The notes: generated by a model not told the origin, from the letters alone. A stretch of DNA of 47,946 nucleotides from Candidatus Muproteobacteria bacterium (GCA_003251795.1 QKEI01000146.1:1-47946), one strand, 5' to 3'; positions 19,079-28,210 are shown, numbered from the stretch's first letter. Numbers and translations: made by a program.

Positions 19079-19948
19079 ATGACACCCGCAGACTACTGTC
19101 GACAAAAAGTCGCGCGGCCCGATTCCAGCTTCTATTACAGCACGTTGTTTCTGCCGGCCAGCAAGCGCGAATCGATTATCGCGCTAGAGGCCTGTTTTCG
19201 CGAGATCGTCGATGTCATTGACGAGTGCCAAGAGGTCGCCGTTGCCAGAATCAAGCTCGCCTGGTGGCGCGAGGAGCTCGAGCGCGCTTTCAGCGGTACC
19301 CCGCGTCACCCGGTCGGCAAGGCGTTACAACCGGTGATCGCCGCCCACAGTCTGGACTTCGAGACCTTTGATACGTTTATCGACGGTGTCAACGCGCAAC
19401 TTGAATACGGCCGTCATCAGACTTTTGATGATCTGCGACTCCACTGCCAACGTCTGGGGTCGCCGGCGACGCTACTTTCCGCACGGATCTTTGGTTATGA
19501 CGACGCAGCGACAGCCGACTACGCGCGCGAGCTCGGTACGGCCCATGAGCTCACCCGTATCGTGCGCGATATCGGCTGGGACGCGCGCCGAAATCGCATC
19601 TACCTGCCGATCGAAGACCTGCAGCGCTTCGACATACCGGTAAGCGTGCTGCTGAACGCCGGCGAGACCGCCGGTTTGCGACCACTCATCACGCACCAGA
19701 TTGAACGCGCTGAGGGACAGTACCGTAATGCCGTCGCACGCCTTCCCGAAAATGAGCGTACGCAGCAGTTGTCTGGACTGATCATGGCCGCGCTCGATGG
19801 CGCGCTGCTGCGCGAACTGCGTGCCGAAGGCACGGATATCTTGCGACAACGCACCGTGCTACCCCCGTTACGCATGTTGTGGATCGCCTGGCGCACACGC
19901 CGAAAGGAAAAACATCGTCACAGGCAACGGCAAAGACAACACACATGA
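19079..19948 (+). CDS. Squalene/phytoene synthase family protein (HpnD-like)
   Basis: All-alpha prenyltransferase of 289 residues, closest by motif to presqualene diphosphate synthase HpnD. The second aspartate motif is intact in RDIGWDARRNRIYLP. The first motif, usually DDxxD-like in CREVDDVVDE, reads FREIVDVIDE, so the first aspartate is V44 while D45 and D48 remain. The N-terminal signature SSFYYSTLFLP and KLAWWREEL are typical. No other hopanoid or carotenoid gene lies in the window, so substrate is uncertain. It overlaps yciK as ATGA. Confidence 0.8.
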   Translation: MTPADYCRQKVARPDSSFYYSTLFLPASKRESIIALEACFREIVDVIDECQEVAVARIKLAWWREELERAFSGTPRHPVGKALQPVIAAHSLDFETFDTFIDGVNAQLEYGRHQTFDDLRLHCQRLGSPATLLSARIFGYDDAATADYARELGTAHELTRIVRDIGWDARRNRIYLPIEDLQRFDIPVSVLLNAGETAGLRPLITHQIERAEGQYRNAVARLPENERTQQLSGLIMAALDGALLRELRAEGTDILRQRTVLPPLRMLWIAWRTRRKEKHRHRQRQRQHT

Positions 19949-20691
19949 CCACTTATTCACCGCCAAAAGATTTGCTTGCCAACCGTGTAATCCTGGTCAC
20001 TGGCGCGGCCACCGGCATCGGTCAGATAGCCGCGCTGACATTCGCGCAGCACGGTGCCACGCTGGTGTTGCTCGACCGGCAAGAGAAAGCGCTCGAACAA
20101 ACCTACGATGCGATCACGCAGGCGGATGGCGCACAGCCGGCGATTATCACGCTCGATCTGGCCAAAGCCACGCTCGAGCACTATGAAGCCCTGCAGCAAC
20201 AACTTGACCAGGAGTTCGGCCGACTCGACGGTCTGTTGCATAACGCCGCCGAGCTGGGCGAGCTCGCGCCGCTCGAGCTCTATAACCTCGGGCTTTGGAG
20301 TAAAGCATTCACGGTTAACGTACATGCGCCGCTGCTGCTGACGCGCGCTTGCCTACCGTTACTGCGCAAGTCGTCGGATGCATCGATCATTTTCACCACC
20401 GCCGATGTCGGGCGCAAAGGACGCGCCTACTGGGGGGCCTATGGCGTCACCTGCTTCGCGCTAGAAGGGTTGATGCAAACATTGGCCGAGGAACTGGAGG
20501 CGAACACGAACATACGCGTCAACAGCCTCGACCCGGGGCCCGTGCGGACGGCGATGCGAGTACGGGCGTATCCCGCCGAGATCCACGCGAGTTTACCGGA
20601 GCCAGTGGCGATCATGGCGCAGTATCTCTACCTGATGGGGCCTGACAGTAAGGGTGTCAGCGGCCAGGCTCATAACGCGCAACAACAATAA
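19945..20691 (+). CDS. yciK: YciK-family short-chain dehydrogenase
   Basis: SDR oxidoreductase of 248 residues. The cofactor motif is TGAATGIG near residue 19, the NAG-equivalent is HNAAELG, and the end motif is SLDPGPVRTAMR. At the catalytic-tyrosine position the order YWGAYGVTCFALEG has Y then a non-lysine at +4 (T), as YciK-type proteins commonly show YGVSKFA; the lysine is replaced here. So catalytic competence is doubtful. The start ATG overlaps the previous stop. In Pseudomonas this gene follows mupP directly. Function in the family is not established. Confidence 0.88.
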   Translation: MTTYSPPKDLLANRVILVTGAATGIGQIAALTFAQHGATLVLLDRQEKALEQTYDAITQADGAQPAIITLDLAKATLEHYEALQQQLDQEFGRLDGLLHNAAELGELAPLELYNLGLWSKAFTVNVHAPLLLTRACLPLLRKSSDASIIFTTADVGRKGRAYWGAYGVTCFALEGLMQTLAEELEANTNIRVNSLDPGPVRTAMRVRAYPAEIHASLPEPVAIMAQYLYLMGPDSKGVSGQAHNAQQQ

Positions 20692-20781
20692 GGGTGCACG
20701 TTGGAGAGAGTGGGCTTTACTCGGCTTGATACTGTCGGTACTGGCGGCAACGCTAGTGCAGAAATAATGCTGACCCGTGCG

Positions 20782-21249
20782 TTAGCGTGAAAGCAGCGCT
20801 GTCAGCAATTGATCCTCGAGCTCCATGCGCAGCTCTAACTGCTCACCCAGTCGCGACAGGTCCGCCCCCAGATCGGGAGCTTCGTCACGCTGCTCTTCGG
20901 TATCGTACTTGTCGTTAAAGGCCAGTGCAGCTTCTGTGGTCGTGGCAATGCGAGGATAAAGATCCTCGGCCAACTTGCAAATCGCACGGCGTCGTTCCGA
21001 ACCGTTGATGATACGTTCGTAAAGACTGAAATGACCGGCTGCGATGTAATCGACTAACAGCTGACAGAACTCTTTCAATACTTCCGGTTCGTGTTTGGTG
21101 GTCTTGTTATCATTGTAGGGTTCCAGTCCCGCCACCTTGCAAAAAAGAGAAAGTACTTCGGCCCGTTCTGCCGAAAGCTTTTCCACCATGTTCTTACTGC
21201 CAGCTCGGCGTTCCTGCGTACTGGCGGCTTGTTCACCTTTTGTAACCAT
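20782..21249 (-). CDS. rsd: Anti-sigma-70 factor Rsd/AlgQ
   Basis: Regulator of sigma D, 155 residues, all-helical. The family core FCQLLVDYIAAGHFSLYERI is almost the same as in E. coli Rsd (FCQSLVDYLSAGHFSIYERI). Rsd binds sigma-70 and shifts RNA polymerase towards alternative sigma factors; in Pseudomonas AlgQ affects alginate and siderophores. The C-terminal LGEQLELRMELEDQLL helix fits. It is a single gene, convergent with yciK and downstream of ffh, but has a TATAAT-containing promoter of its own in the 130-bp gap. Confidence 0.9.
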   Translation of the reverse strand: MVTKGEQAASTQERRAGSKNMVEKLSAERAEVLSLFCKVAGLEPYNDNKTTKHEPEVLKEFCQLLVDYIAAGHFSLYERIINGSERRRAICKLAEDLYPRIATTTEAALAFNDKYDTEEQRDEAPDLGADLSRLGEQLELRMELEDQLLTALLSR

Positions 21250-21342
21250 AGTGCTCTGTCCTAGTTACGTTATCGCACAACCTCTGTGCACTCACCGGAT
21301 TGGCTAGTACACCCGAGCCTGTCCCTCGGCGTTAAGGCGGCG

Positions 21343-21348
21343 ATTATA
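21343..21348 (-). promoter_or_regulatory. Possible rsd -10 box
   Basis: Perfect TATAAT on the minus strand about 95 bp ahead of the rsd ATG, in an A/T-rich patch after the ffh stop. The -35 is weak. Confidence 0.45.
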
Positions 21349-21379
21349 AACAATAACGACACATAATGCATCGCTGCAT

Positions 21380-22735
21380 TCAGGGCGAACGGCCTCGCAT
21401 CTGCGCTTGCATGCCCCGGAGCATCTGCTTCATACCGCCCTTGCCCATGCGTTTCATCATCTTTTGCATTTGCGTGAACTGCTTGAGTAGGCGATTCACC
21501 TCCTGTACCTGTGTGCCCGATCCCTGGGCAATACGACGTTTGCGCGAACCACGAATGATGTCGGGAAAACGTCGTTCTGCCGGTGTCATTGAGTTGATGA
21601 TGGCAACGAAACGTCGAAACTGATTGTCTCCGAGTTGCGCCTTGACGCCGTCCGGTACTTGCGAGATACCAGGTAGACGCTCGATCAGACTGGCGATGCC
21701 GCCCATTTCTTCCATCTGCAGCAACTGTGTGCGAAAGTCCTCGAGATCGAAACCCTTGCCTTTGCCAAGCTTGGTTGCAAGTTTCTGCGCCTTCTCGCGA
21801 TCTGCGGTGCGCTCGGCTTGTTCGACGATACTCAGAATATCGCCCATACCGAGGATACGCGATGCCAGGCGATCCGGATAAAAAGGCTCGAGCGCGTCGA
21901 GTTTCTCACCGGTGCCCAGAAATTTTATCGGCTTGCCGGTGACGTAGCGGATAGACAGAGCTGCACCACCGCGTGCGTCACCATCGGTCTTGGTCAACAC
22001 CACACCCGTCAATGGCAAACTTTCAGCGAAGGCCTTCGCCGTATTGACCGCATCCTGTCCCGTCATGCTGTCCGCGACCAACAAGGTTTCTGCCGGCGAG
22101 AGCGCCGCGTGTAACGCGCGGATCTCCTGCATCATCTCGTTATCGATATGCAAACGTCCCGCGGTATCGATGATAACAACATCGGCCAGCGACGTTCTTG
22201 CCTGCCTGAGCGCTGCCTCGGCAATGGCCAGCGGCGCCTGGCCGGTGTCACTAGTGAAATAGGCAACGCCCGCCATGGCGGCGAGTCGTTGTAGTTGCTC
22301 CATGGCGGCCGGTCGGTAAACGTCGGTACTGGCGACAAGCACCTTCTTCTTTTCGCGCTGATGTAGCAAGTGTGCGAGCTTCACTACCGTAGTCGTCTTA
22401 CCGCAACCTTGCAGCCCGGCCATGAGAATTACCGCCGGCGGGCGCATGGCTAGATTAAGCGAGTCGTTAACTGCACCGAGGAGCGTCACCAGCTCGTCAT
22501 TGACGATCTTTATCAGTGCCTGCCCGGGCGTCAAACTGCGAAGCACTTCCTGCCCGCCTGCCTTGGCGCGCACCTGATCGATAAAAACCTTTACCGCTGG
22601 CAGCGCGACATCGGCCTCGAGCAGCGCCATACGCACCTCACGCAGCGTTTGCGCCATGTTTTCTTCCGTCAGGCGCCCGGTACCACGCAGGCTATTCAGG
22701 GTCGCCTGCAAACGCTGGCTGAGATTGTCAAACAT
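21380..22735 (-). CDS. ffh: Signal recognition particle protein
   Basis: SRP54-type GTPase of 451 residues that binds 4.5S RNA and signal sequences for co-translational membrane targeting. The N domain is followed by the G domain with GLQGCGKTTTVVKLA, DTAGRLH and LTKTDGDARGG, then the Met-rich M domain (about 325-451) with RRRIAQGSGT-like RKRRIAQGSGTQVQEVN and the MQKMMKRMGKGGMKQML run. Length is typical. It is divergent from the ypjD-like gene, as in many gammaproteobacteria. No ffs RNA was seen nearby. Confidence 0.98.
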   Translation of the reverse strand: MFDNLSQRLQATLNSLRGTGRLTEENMAQTLREVRMALLEADVALPAVKVFIDQVRAKAGGQEVLRSLTPGQALIKIVNDELVTLLGAVNDSLNLAMRPPAVILMAGLQGCGKTTTVVKLAHLLHQREKKKVLVASTDVYRPAAMEQLQRLAAMAGVAYFTSDTGQAPLAIAEAALRQARTSLADVVIIDTAGRLHIDNEMMQEIRALHAALSPAETLLVADSMTGQDAVNTAKAFAESLPLTGVVLTKTDGDARGGAALSIRYVTGKPIKFLGTGEKLDALEPFYPDRLASRILGMGDILSIVEQAERTADREKAQKLATKLGKGKGFDLEDFRTQLLQMEEMGGIASLIERLPGISQVPDGVKAQLGDNQFRRFVAIINSMTPAERRFPDIIRGSRKRRIAQGSGTQVQEVNRLLKQFTQMQKMMKRMGKGGMKQMLRGMQAQMRGRSP

Positions 22736-22863
22736 AGGCGTTGTTCAATGTGCCAAGAGTCGAAGCGTTACGCACGCAAACGTCATGAGCGGCGCGGTGC
22801 CCTTCAACCAGAGTTCAAGCTGTGCGATCATGCGCGAACGAGGTCGATACATAGCGCGACATT

Positions 22864-23679
22864 ATGAAGTATTGGCTTGTTTCTTGCCTAGCTGCGGCTC
22901 TCTATCTTCTCGCGGGCGCAATAATCTATCAGCGTTTGAGGCGCGGCAGCGCCCCCGCGGGTATGACCAAGACCACGGTCATAGCGCTCGGCATCATGGC
23001 CGTGGTGCTGCATGCCTTCGTGCTGCGCTCGACGCTGCCAGTACATGAAGGACTGAATCTCGCGCTGACCAATGCCATATCGCTTGTTGCCTGGGCGATG
23101 GCAGCATTGTTTCTGCTGACGGCACTCTATAAGCCGATCGCTAATCTCGGTATCGTCGTCATGCCGGCCACCGGCCTTTCAGTCCTTGCTGCCTGGTTGT
23201 GGCCGGGACCTCCTGTGATACTAGCCACAGGGTCGCCGCTGCAGTCGTTACATATCATTATGTCTGTGTTGGCCTACGGCCTGCTGACGCTGGCAGTAAT
23301 TCAGAGTCTGTTGTGGCTCGCCCAAGAGCAACAGCTGCGACAACGGCAGGCGGGCACGTTGCTGCATGCCTTTCCGCCCCTGGAAACCATGGAACGCCTC
23401 ATGTTTCAGTTGATCACACTGGGCTTCGTGTTGCTGACACTAACGCTGGTCAGCGGCGCCATGTTTTCCGAGCAACTCTTCAACAAACCGCTACGTTTCA
23501 CCCATCATGTCGTTTTATCATTGCTATCCTGGCTGGTGTTCGCGGTGCTGTTGTTTGGGCGTTGGCATTTTGGTTGGCGCGGACGTCCTGCGGTGCGTTG
23601 GACCTTAAGCGGCTTCGCGCTGCTGGCGCTTGCCTATTTCGGTACTAAGTTTGTTATGGAGATCGTTCTCGGGCGTTAG
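22864..23679 (+). CDS. YpjD/CcsA-like cytochrome c assembly membrane protein
   Basis: Integral membrane protein of 271 residues with about eight hydrophobic helices. The C-terminal region FTHHVVLSLLSWLVFAVLL and GWRGRPAVRWTLSGF matches the inner-membrane YpjD/HemX-like branch of the CcsA family. The tryptophan-rich haem-handling motif of true CcmC/CcsA is not seen, so a direct role in cytochrome c assembly is unproven. Divergent from ffh and upstream of corB, the ffh-ypjD-corB order known from E. coli, here with an SLC13 gene inserted before corB. Confidence 0.85.
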   Translation: MKYWLVSCLAAALYLLAGAIIYQRLRRGSAPAGMTKTTVIALGIMAVVLHAFVLRSTLPVHEGLNLALTNAISLVAWAMAALFLLTALYKPIANLGIVVMPATGLSVLAAWLWPGPPVILATGSPLQSLHIIMSVLAYGLLTLAVIQSLLWLAQEQQLRQRQAGTLLHAFPPLETMERLMFQLITLGFVLLTLTLVSGAMFSEQLFNKPLRFTHHVVLSLLSWLVFAVLLFGRWHFGWRGRPAVRWTLSGFALLALAYFGTKFVMEIVLGR

Positions 23680-23710
23680 GGAAACAATCCCGGGCAAGAA
23701 TAATCTACCG

Positions 23711-25576
23711 ATGACCGAACTTCCTGCGCTCACCCCCGAAATCATTTGGGTGCTGGGCATATTGGTATTGACCATTGCGTTGTTCGTCAGCGAGGTGGTG
23801 CGCGTGGACTTGGCCGCGATCAGCATCATGGTGCTGCTGGCGGTGAGCGGCGCTGTCGACCCGAAGGTGATTCGCCCTGAGGACGTGTTCAGCGGTTTTT
23901 CCAGCAATGCGGTGATCTCGATTATCGCCATCATGATCATCGGTGCGGGTCTCGACAAAACTGGCGTCATGAATCAGATCGCCCGCCCGATCGTTCGCCT
24001 AGCCGGCAACACTGAAGCGCGGTTGATAGCGATCATCTCTACGACAATCGCTATGATCTCGAGTTTCATACAGAATATTGGTGCTGCAGCACTTTTTCTG
24101 CCAGCCGTCGGTCGTATCGCCACGCGCACGAACATTCCGCTCTCACGCCTGCTTATGCCGATGGGCTTTTGTGCCATCCTTGGCGGCACCGTCACACTGG
24201 TTGGATCAAGCCCGCTGATTCTGTTGAATGATCTGGTTCTGGCGGCCAACGAGAGTCTTCCAGCAGACATTAAACCGATGCGGTCGTTCCGTTTGTTCGA
24301 CGTGGCACCGATCGGCTTAGTCCTCGTTGCTACTGGCATCGCCTACTTCCTGCTCCTCGGCCCTTATGTGTTACCAGTCAAACAGGGTGAGCAGCCGCAA
24401 ATGGCAAGCACAATCGATTATCTGACCAAGACCTATAACCTGCGTGGAGACATCTCTCAGGTGAGCGTACCGGCCGAAAGCGGTCTGGTTGGCAATAACA
24501 TCGAGTTCCTGCGAGCACAGTCGAACTATCGGATCAGCGCTGTCGCTTTAATGAGGGACGGCGACATCCGCCTGGCACCTATGCGCGACACGGTGTTTCA
24601 GGCCGGGGACGTGTTAGGCCTGCTCGGCGCCTATGATGACGTCGAGGCATTTGCACTGAAGTTCAAGCTCAGACAGCGCACGGACATCGGTATCCTGGCG
24701 GATGTGTTATCGCCAATTCACTCCGGGGTGTCGGAGGTTGTGATCGCACCGCGATCATCACTGATTGGCAGAACCATGCGCGAGATAAGATTCCGCCAAC
24801 GCTATACGGCGACCGTTCTCGCCATCTACCGGGCGGGCACGCCAATCACGGAAAAGCTATCAGATATCGCTTTTCAGGCGGGTGACGCCCTGCTCATCCA
24901 CAGCAGCTGGGAAGCGCTTTCCTTCCTCGACTCGGATGCAGACTTTCTCGTCATTACTCCGTACCCGCGACAAGACCTTGGGATGCGACCGGAGAAGGTT
25001 AGGTACGCCGTGCTGTTCTTCGCCATCGCCATCGGTTTGGTGCTTTTTACCAAGTTGCGGCTATCCACGGCACTCATGATCGGTGCCGTAGGCATGCTAA
25101 TGACGCAGGTGTTGCGTATCGACGAGGCCTATCGCGCCGTCGACTGGCGCACAGTATTCCTGCTTGCTGGCCTGATTCCACTTGGCATCGCTGTCGAGCA
25201 CACGAATACCGCTACATGGGTCGCGCAGCACCTGCTGGCGGCACTCGGAGAGGTTCCACATTGGGTGCTGCTGACCAGCATCGGCGTGCTGACTACGGTG
25301 TTTACATTGGTCATGTCCAATGTGGGTGCCACCGTCTTGCTGGTACCGCTAGCTGTCAGCATCGCTGTCGGCGCAGGGGCGGATCCGCGGATGTTTGCGC
25401 TGGCCGTGGGCTTGGCTGCCTCCAATTCCTTCGTATTACCCACGCACCAGGTTAACGCGCTTATCATGGGACCAGGCGGCTATCGCAATATCGATTTCCT
25501 GCGGGCGGGGGGCATCATGACGCTGATATTTCTTGCGGTGCTCGTGCCGATGCTGTTGTTACTTTACGGCAAATAG
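23711..25576 (+). CDS. SLC13-family permease with two RCK_C (TrkA-C) domains
   Basis: Anion/dicarboxylate-type transporter of 621 residues. N-terminal membrane half (about 10-220), then a soluble middle with two TrkA-C modules (about 250-325 and 335-420; each ends in a FQAGDxLxxxx-like strand), then a C-terminal membrane half with NVGATVLLVPLAV and SNSFVLPTHQVNALIMGPGGY, the family signature. The ligand is unknown; relatives carry sulfate, dicarboxylates or other anions. The ATG at 23711 fits; earlier in-frame codons overlap the previous gene. It separates ypjD from corB. Confidence 0.88.
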   Translation: MTELPALTPEIIWVLGILVLTIALFVSEVVRVDLAAISIMVLLAVSGAVDPKVIRPEDVFSGFSSNAVISIIAIMIIGAGLDKTGVMNQIARPIVRLAGNTEARLIAIISTTIAMISSFIQNIGAAALFLPAVGRIATRTNIPLSRLLMPMGFCAILGGTVTLVGSSPLILLNDLVLAANESLPADIKPMRSFRLFDVAPIGLVLVATGIAYFLLLGPYVLPVKQGEQPQMASTIDYLTKTYNLRGDISQVSVPAESGLVGNNIEFLRAQSNYRISAVALMRDGDIRLAPMRDTVFQAGDVLGLLGAYDDVEAFALKFKLRQRTDIGILADVLSPIHSGVSEVVIAPRSSLIGRTMREIRFRQRYTATVLAIYRAGTPITEKLSDIAFQAGDALLIHSSWEALSFLDSDADFLVITPYPRQDLGMRPEKVRYAVLFFAIAIGLVLFTKLRLSTALMIGAVGMLMTQVLRIDEAYRAVDWRTVFLLAGLIPLGIAVEHTNTATWVAQHLLAALGEVPHWVLLTSIGVLTTVFTLVMSNVGATVLLVPLAVSIAVGAGADPRMFALAVGLAASNSFVLPTHQVNALIMGPGGYRNIDFLRAGGIMTLIFLAVLVPMLLLLYGK

Positions 25577-25633
25577 ACGAGTTTGCACTTGCAGCAAGTA
25601 CGGAAACGGTATACTTCATGCATACGGTGCACA

Positions 25634-25662
25634 TTGACTGTGGGGTTGCCAACTGTGCTAAA
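25634..25662 (+). promoter_or_regulatory. Candidate corB promoter
   Basis: TTGACT (25634-25639), 17-bp spacer, then GCTAAA (25657-25662), about 40 bp ahead of the corB start. The -35 is strong (5 of 6) and the -10 is weak. A second TATACT at 25610-25615 lacks a well-placed -35. Confidence 0.4.
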
Positions 25663-25700
25663 GTTTTTCTTGTCCCCATAATCTTCGAGGCAAACCCTGT

Positions 25701-26987
25701 TTGGATGACCTTCCAATAGGCGTACTCGCCTTCGTACTTGCCCTACTAATTCTGCTATCCGCATTTTTCTCCGCTAGCGAAATCGGCATGATGGCGCTCA
25801 ACCGGTTTCGTCTGCGCCACCTTGCCGATTCCGGGCACCGGGGCGCGCGCCTGGTCGCCAAGCTGCTGCAGCGTCCCGACCGCTTGCTCGGAGTGATATT
25901 GCTCGGCAACAACTTCGCCAATCTGATGGCCTCGGCCGTGGCCACCTTGATGGCGCTGCGGCTCTTCGGCAAAGGCTATATCGCCATCGCCACCGGCTTG
26001 CTTACTATTGTCGTATTGATCTTCGCTGAGGTCGCGCCGAAGACAATCGCGGCCTTGCAACCGGAGCGTGTCGCCTTTCCCACTGCCTATATTCTGCGAC
26101 CTCTGTTGTTCGTCTTCTACCCGCTGGTATGGCTAACCAATGCGATTGCCAACGTTATGCTCCGCCTCATTGGGGTATCGCTGACCCGAAGTCGTGATCA
26201 AATCAGCGGCGACGAATTGCGACTCGCAGTGATGGAAGCGGGCACGCTCATTCCAGAATCGCATCAAGCGATGCTTCTCGGCATCCTCGATTTAGAGAAA
26301 ATCACCGTTGAGGAGGTGATGGTGCCCCGTGGCCAAATACAGGGCATCGACCTGGACGCCGACTGGGATGATATTCTCGGGCAAATCACGCGCAGCCGCT
26401 TTACACGGCTGCCGGTTTACCACGGCAGCCTCGACAATGTCGTTGGCATGATTCACGTGCGCCAGGTGCTGAACCAAGTGCGCGAGGACAAGTTCACGCG
26501 TGAATCACTGATGCAAGTGATCAGGGAGCCTTATTTCATCCCTGAAGGAACGCCACTTAATACACAGTTGCTTAACTTCAAGCAAGTCAGGCGACGTATT
26601 GGGCTGGTGGTGAACGAATACGGCGATATTATGGGTCTGGTCACGCTCGATGAGATTCTCGAAGAGATCGTCGGCGATTTTTCAACACCAGTGATCGGCA
26701 AGCTCGAAGACATCCATCCACAAGAAGACGGCAGTTACCTGGTCAAGGGTGGTGCCAGCATTCGCGATCTCAATCGCAAACTCGGTTGGAGCTTACCGAC
26801 AAACGGCTCGCGCACACTGAACGGGCTCATTACCGAATATCTCGAAGACATCCCGGAGCCTGGCACCAGCCTTGAGCTGAGCGGCTATCAGATCGAAATC
26901 ATGCGCACGCGTGGCACCGCCATCGAAGTGGCACGCGTCCGGCTCAAAGGCGAGGAACCCCGTCCCGAACAGACTGCGGCTTCCTGA
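25701..26987 (+). CDS. corB: CorB/HlyC-CorC family membrane protein
   Basis: CNNM/CorB-type protein of 428 residues linked to magnesium or cobalt efflux. A DUF21 membrane domain (about 1-180; FFSASEIGMMALNR near the start) is followed by two CBS domains (about 195-315; EVMVPRGQI and IGLVVNEYGDIMGLVTLDEILEEIVGD) and a CorC_HlyC domain (about 335-415). The start is TTG 25701; GAGG lies 10 bp upstream and no in-frame ATG gives a complete first helix. E. coli has corB near ffh too. Confidence 0.92.
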   Translation: MDDLPIGVLAFVLALLILLSAFFSASEIGMMALNRFRLRHLADSGHRGARLVAKLLQRPDRLLGVILLGNNFANLMASAVATLMALRLFGKGYIAIATGLLTIVVLIFAEVAPKTIAALQPERVAFPTAYILRPLLFVFYPLVWLTNAIANVMLRLIGVSLTRSRDQISGDELRLAVMEAGTLIPESHQAMLLGILDLEKITVEEVMVPRGQIQGIDLDADWDDILGQITRSRFTRLPVYHGSLDNVVGMIHVRQVLNQVREDKFTRESLMQVIREPYFIPEGTPLNTQLLNFKQVRRRIGLVVNEYGDIMGLVTLDEILEEIVGDFSTPVIGKLEDIHPQEDGSYLVKGGASIRDLNRKLGWSLPTNGSRTLNGLITEYLEDIPEPGTSLELSGYQIEIMRTRGTAIEVARVRLKGEEPRPEQTAAS

Positions 26988-27026
26988 AGGACGGTTGCGT
27001 CTAGAACGCGCATAGACATTCCACGG

Positions 27027-27056
27027 TTGTCTTCTTAAGCAAGGGGCCGGTATTAT
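27027..27056 (+). promoter_or_regulatory. Promoter of the Mrp-type operon
   Basis: TTGTCT (27027-27032), 18-bp spacer and TATTAT (27051-27056), 56 bp before the first gene. Followed by a strong ribosome site AGGAGGAG (27096-27103). Confidence 0.6.
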
Positions 27057-27111
27057 CACGCCGTCGCCACCGGCTTCGCCGTAACGACAGCTGCTAGGAG
27101 GAGATCTAGAC

Positions 27112-27588
27112 TTGTCACATGCGATCAGTGTCGCAGTGGTCTTGTATGGCCTCTGGTTGTTGCTCTCAGGCCATTATGTGCCGCTGCTTCTAGGCTTAGG
27201 TGTGCTATCCGTACTGGTGGTGTTGTTCATTGCCACGCGTATGGACGTAGTCGACAAGGAAGGTTATCCGGTGCACTTGGGACCCAGGGCGCTGTTGTAC
27301 TGGTCCTGGCTCGCCTGGGAGATCATCAAGGCGAACCTCGCCGTTACGCGGCACATCCTGAGTCCGCGCCTTTCTATCAGCCCCACCGTGGTGCGAGTCA
27401 AGGCAACCCAGAAGAGCGAGCTCGGCAAAGTCATCTATGCAAATTCGATTACGCTGACGCCGGGCACGGTATCGATCGACATCGATGGTCCCTATATCTC
27501 CGTGCATGCGTTGACCCGGGATTTCGCCGCAGATCTGCGCACCGGTGATATGGACCGGCGCGTAACCGACTTCGTAAACGAGGCATGA
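27112..27588 (+). CDS. mrpE: Na+/H+ antiporter subunit E (MrpE/MnhE)
   Basis: Small membrane subunit of 158 residues: two or three N-terminal helices then a soluble domain with VVRVKATQKSELGKVIYANSITLTPGT, shown here as YANSITLTPGTVSIDI, the MrpE hallmark. It starts with TTG at 27112, fixed by AGGAGGAG eight bases upstream. It is the first gene of a tightly coupled operon that reads to 34396. Subunit E is needed for assembly and stability of Mrp complexes in Bacillus. Confidence 0.93.
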   Translation: MSHAISVAVVLYGLWLLLSGHYVPLLLGLGVLSVLVVLFIATRMDVVDKEGYPVHLGPRALLYWSWLAWEIIKANLAVTRHILSPRLSISPTVVRVKATQKSELGKVIYANSITLTPGTVSIDIDGPYISVHALTRDFAADLRTGDMDRRVTDFVNEA

Positions 27589-27878
27589 TGTTTATCGCCG
27601 CTGCCCTTGCCATTCTCGTTACTATGGCGCTCGCCCTGACGCGCGCGCTGTTGGGCCCCACCGTATATGACCGGATCCTGGCGGTGAACATGTTTGGCAC
27701 CAAGACCGTGCTCATCATAGCAGTATACGGGTTTCTCACCGGTCGCCCGGATTTCCTCGACATCGCATTGGTTTACGCGCTGATCAATTTCATCAGCACT
27801 ATCGCTGTGCTCAAGTTCTTCGAGTATGGCGACTTGGGTCACGCCGGCACCACGCGCAGAAAACGGGGAGCACGATGA
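27585..27878 (+). CDS. mrpF: Na+/H+ antiporter subunit F (MrpF/MnhF)
   Basis: Three-helix membrane protein of 97 residues with the family patterns RALLGPTVYDRILAVNMFGT and DIALVYALINFISTIAVLKF (both within 20 residues here). Overlaps the mrpE stop (ATGATG, start 27585 or 27588) and overlaps mrpG by 4 bp. In Mrp complexes F packs near subunits A and E. Confidence 0.94.
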   Translation: MMFIAAALAILVTMALALTRALLGPTVYDRILAVNMFGTKTVLIIAVYGFLTGRPDFLDIALVYALINFISTIAVLKFFEYGDLGHAGTTRRKRGAR

Positions 27879-28210
27879 CACTCTCCTTGGTAGATCTGCT
27901 CAGCTGGGCATGTTTGCTGGGTGGCGGGTTCTTCGGCATTGTCGGCGGCATCGGTCTGGTACGTCTGCCGGATCTGTTCACGCGTTTTCATGCGGCAGGC
28001 ATTACCGATACGCTTTGCACCGCACTGATCGCCATCGGCCTCATGCTACAGTCCGACTCGTGGTTGGTGAGCGTCAAGCTGCTGCTGATCCTGGCGTTCC
28101 TGTTCTTTACCAGCCCGACCTCGACACATGCGCTGGCCAAAGCGGCCTTGCATGGCAAGCTCAAGCCCCTGCGCTACAAAGGCAAGGAAGGTGCGTCATC
28201 GAGCACCTGA
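27875..28210 (+). CDS. mrpG: Na+/H+ antiporter subunit G (MrpG/MnhG)
   Basis: Small membrane protein of 111 residues with the MrpG signature GLVRLPDLFTRFHAAGITDT and FLFFTSPTSTHALAKAAL. The ATGA overlap with mrpF couples translation. Its 3' end carries the AAGGAAGG (28184-28191) that would serve as ribosome site for the next gene, whose start is non-standard. Confidence 0.94.
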   Translation: MTLSLVDLLSWACLLGGGFFGIVGGIGLVRLPDLFTRFHAAGITDTLCTALIAIGLMLQSDSWLVSVKLLLILAFLFFTSPTSTHALAKAALHGKLKPLRYKGKEGASSST

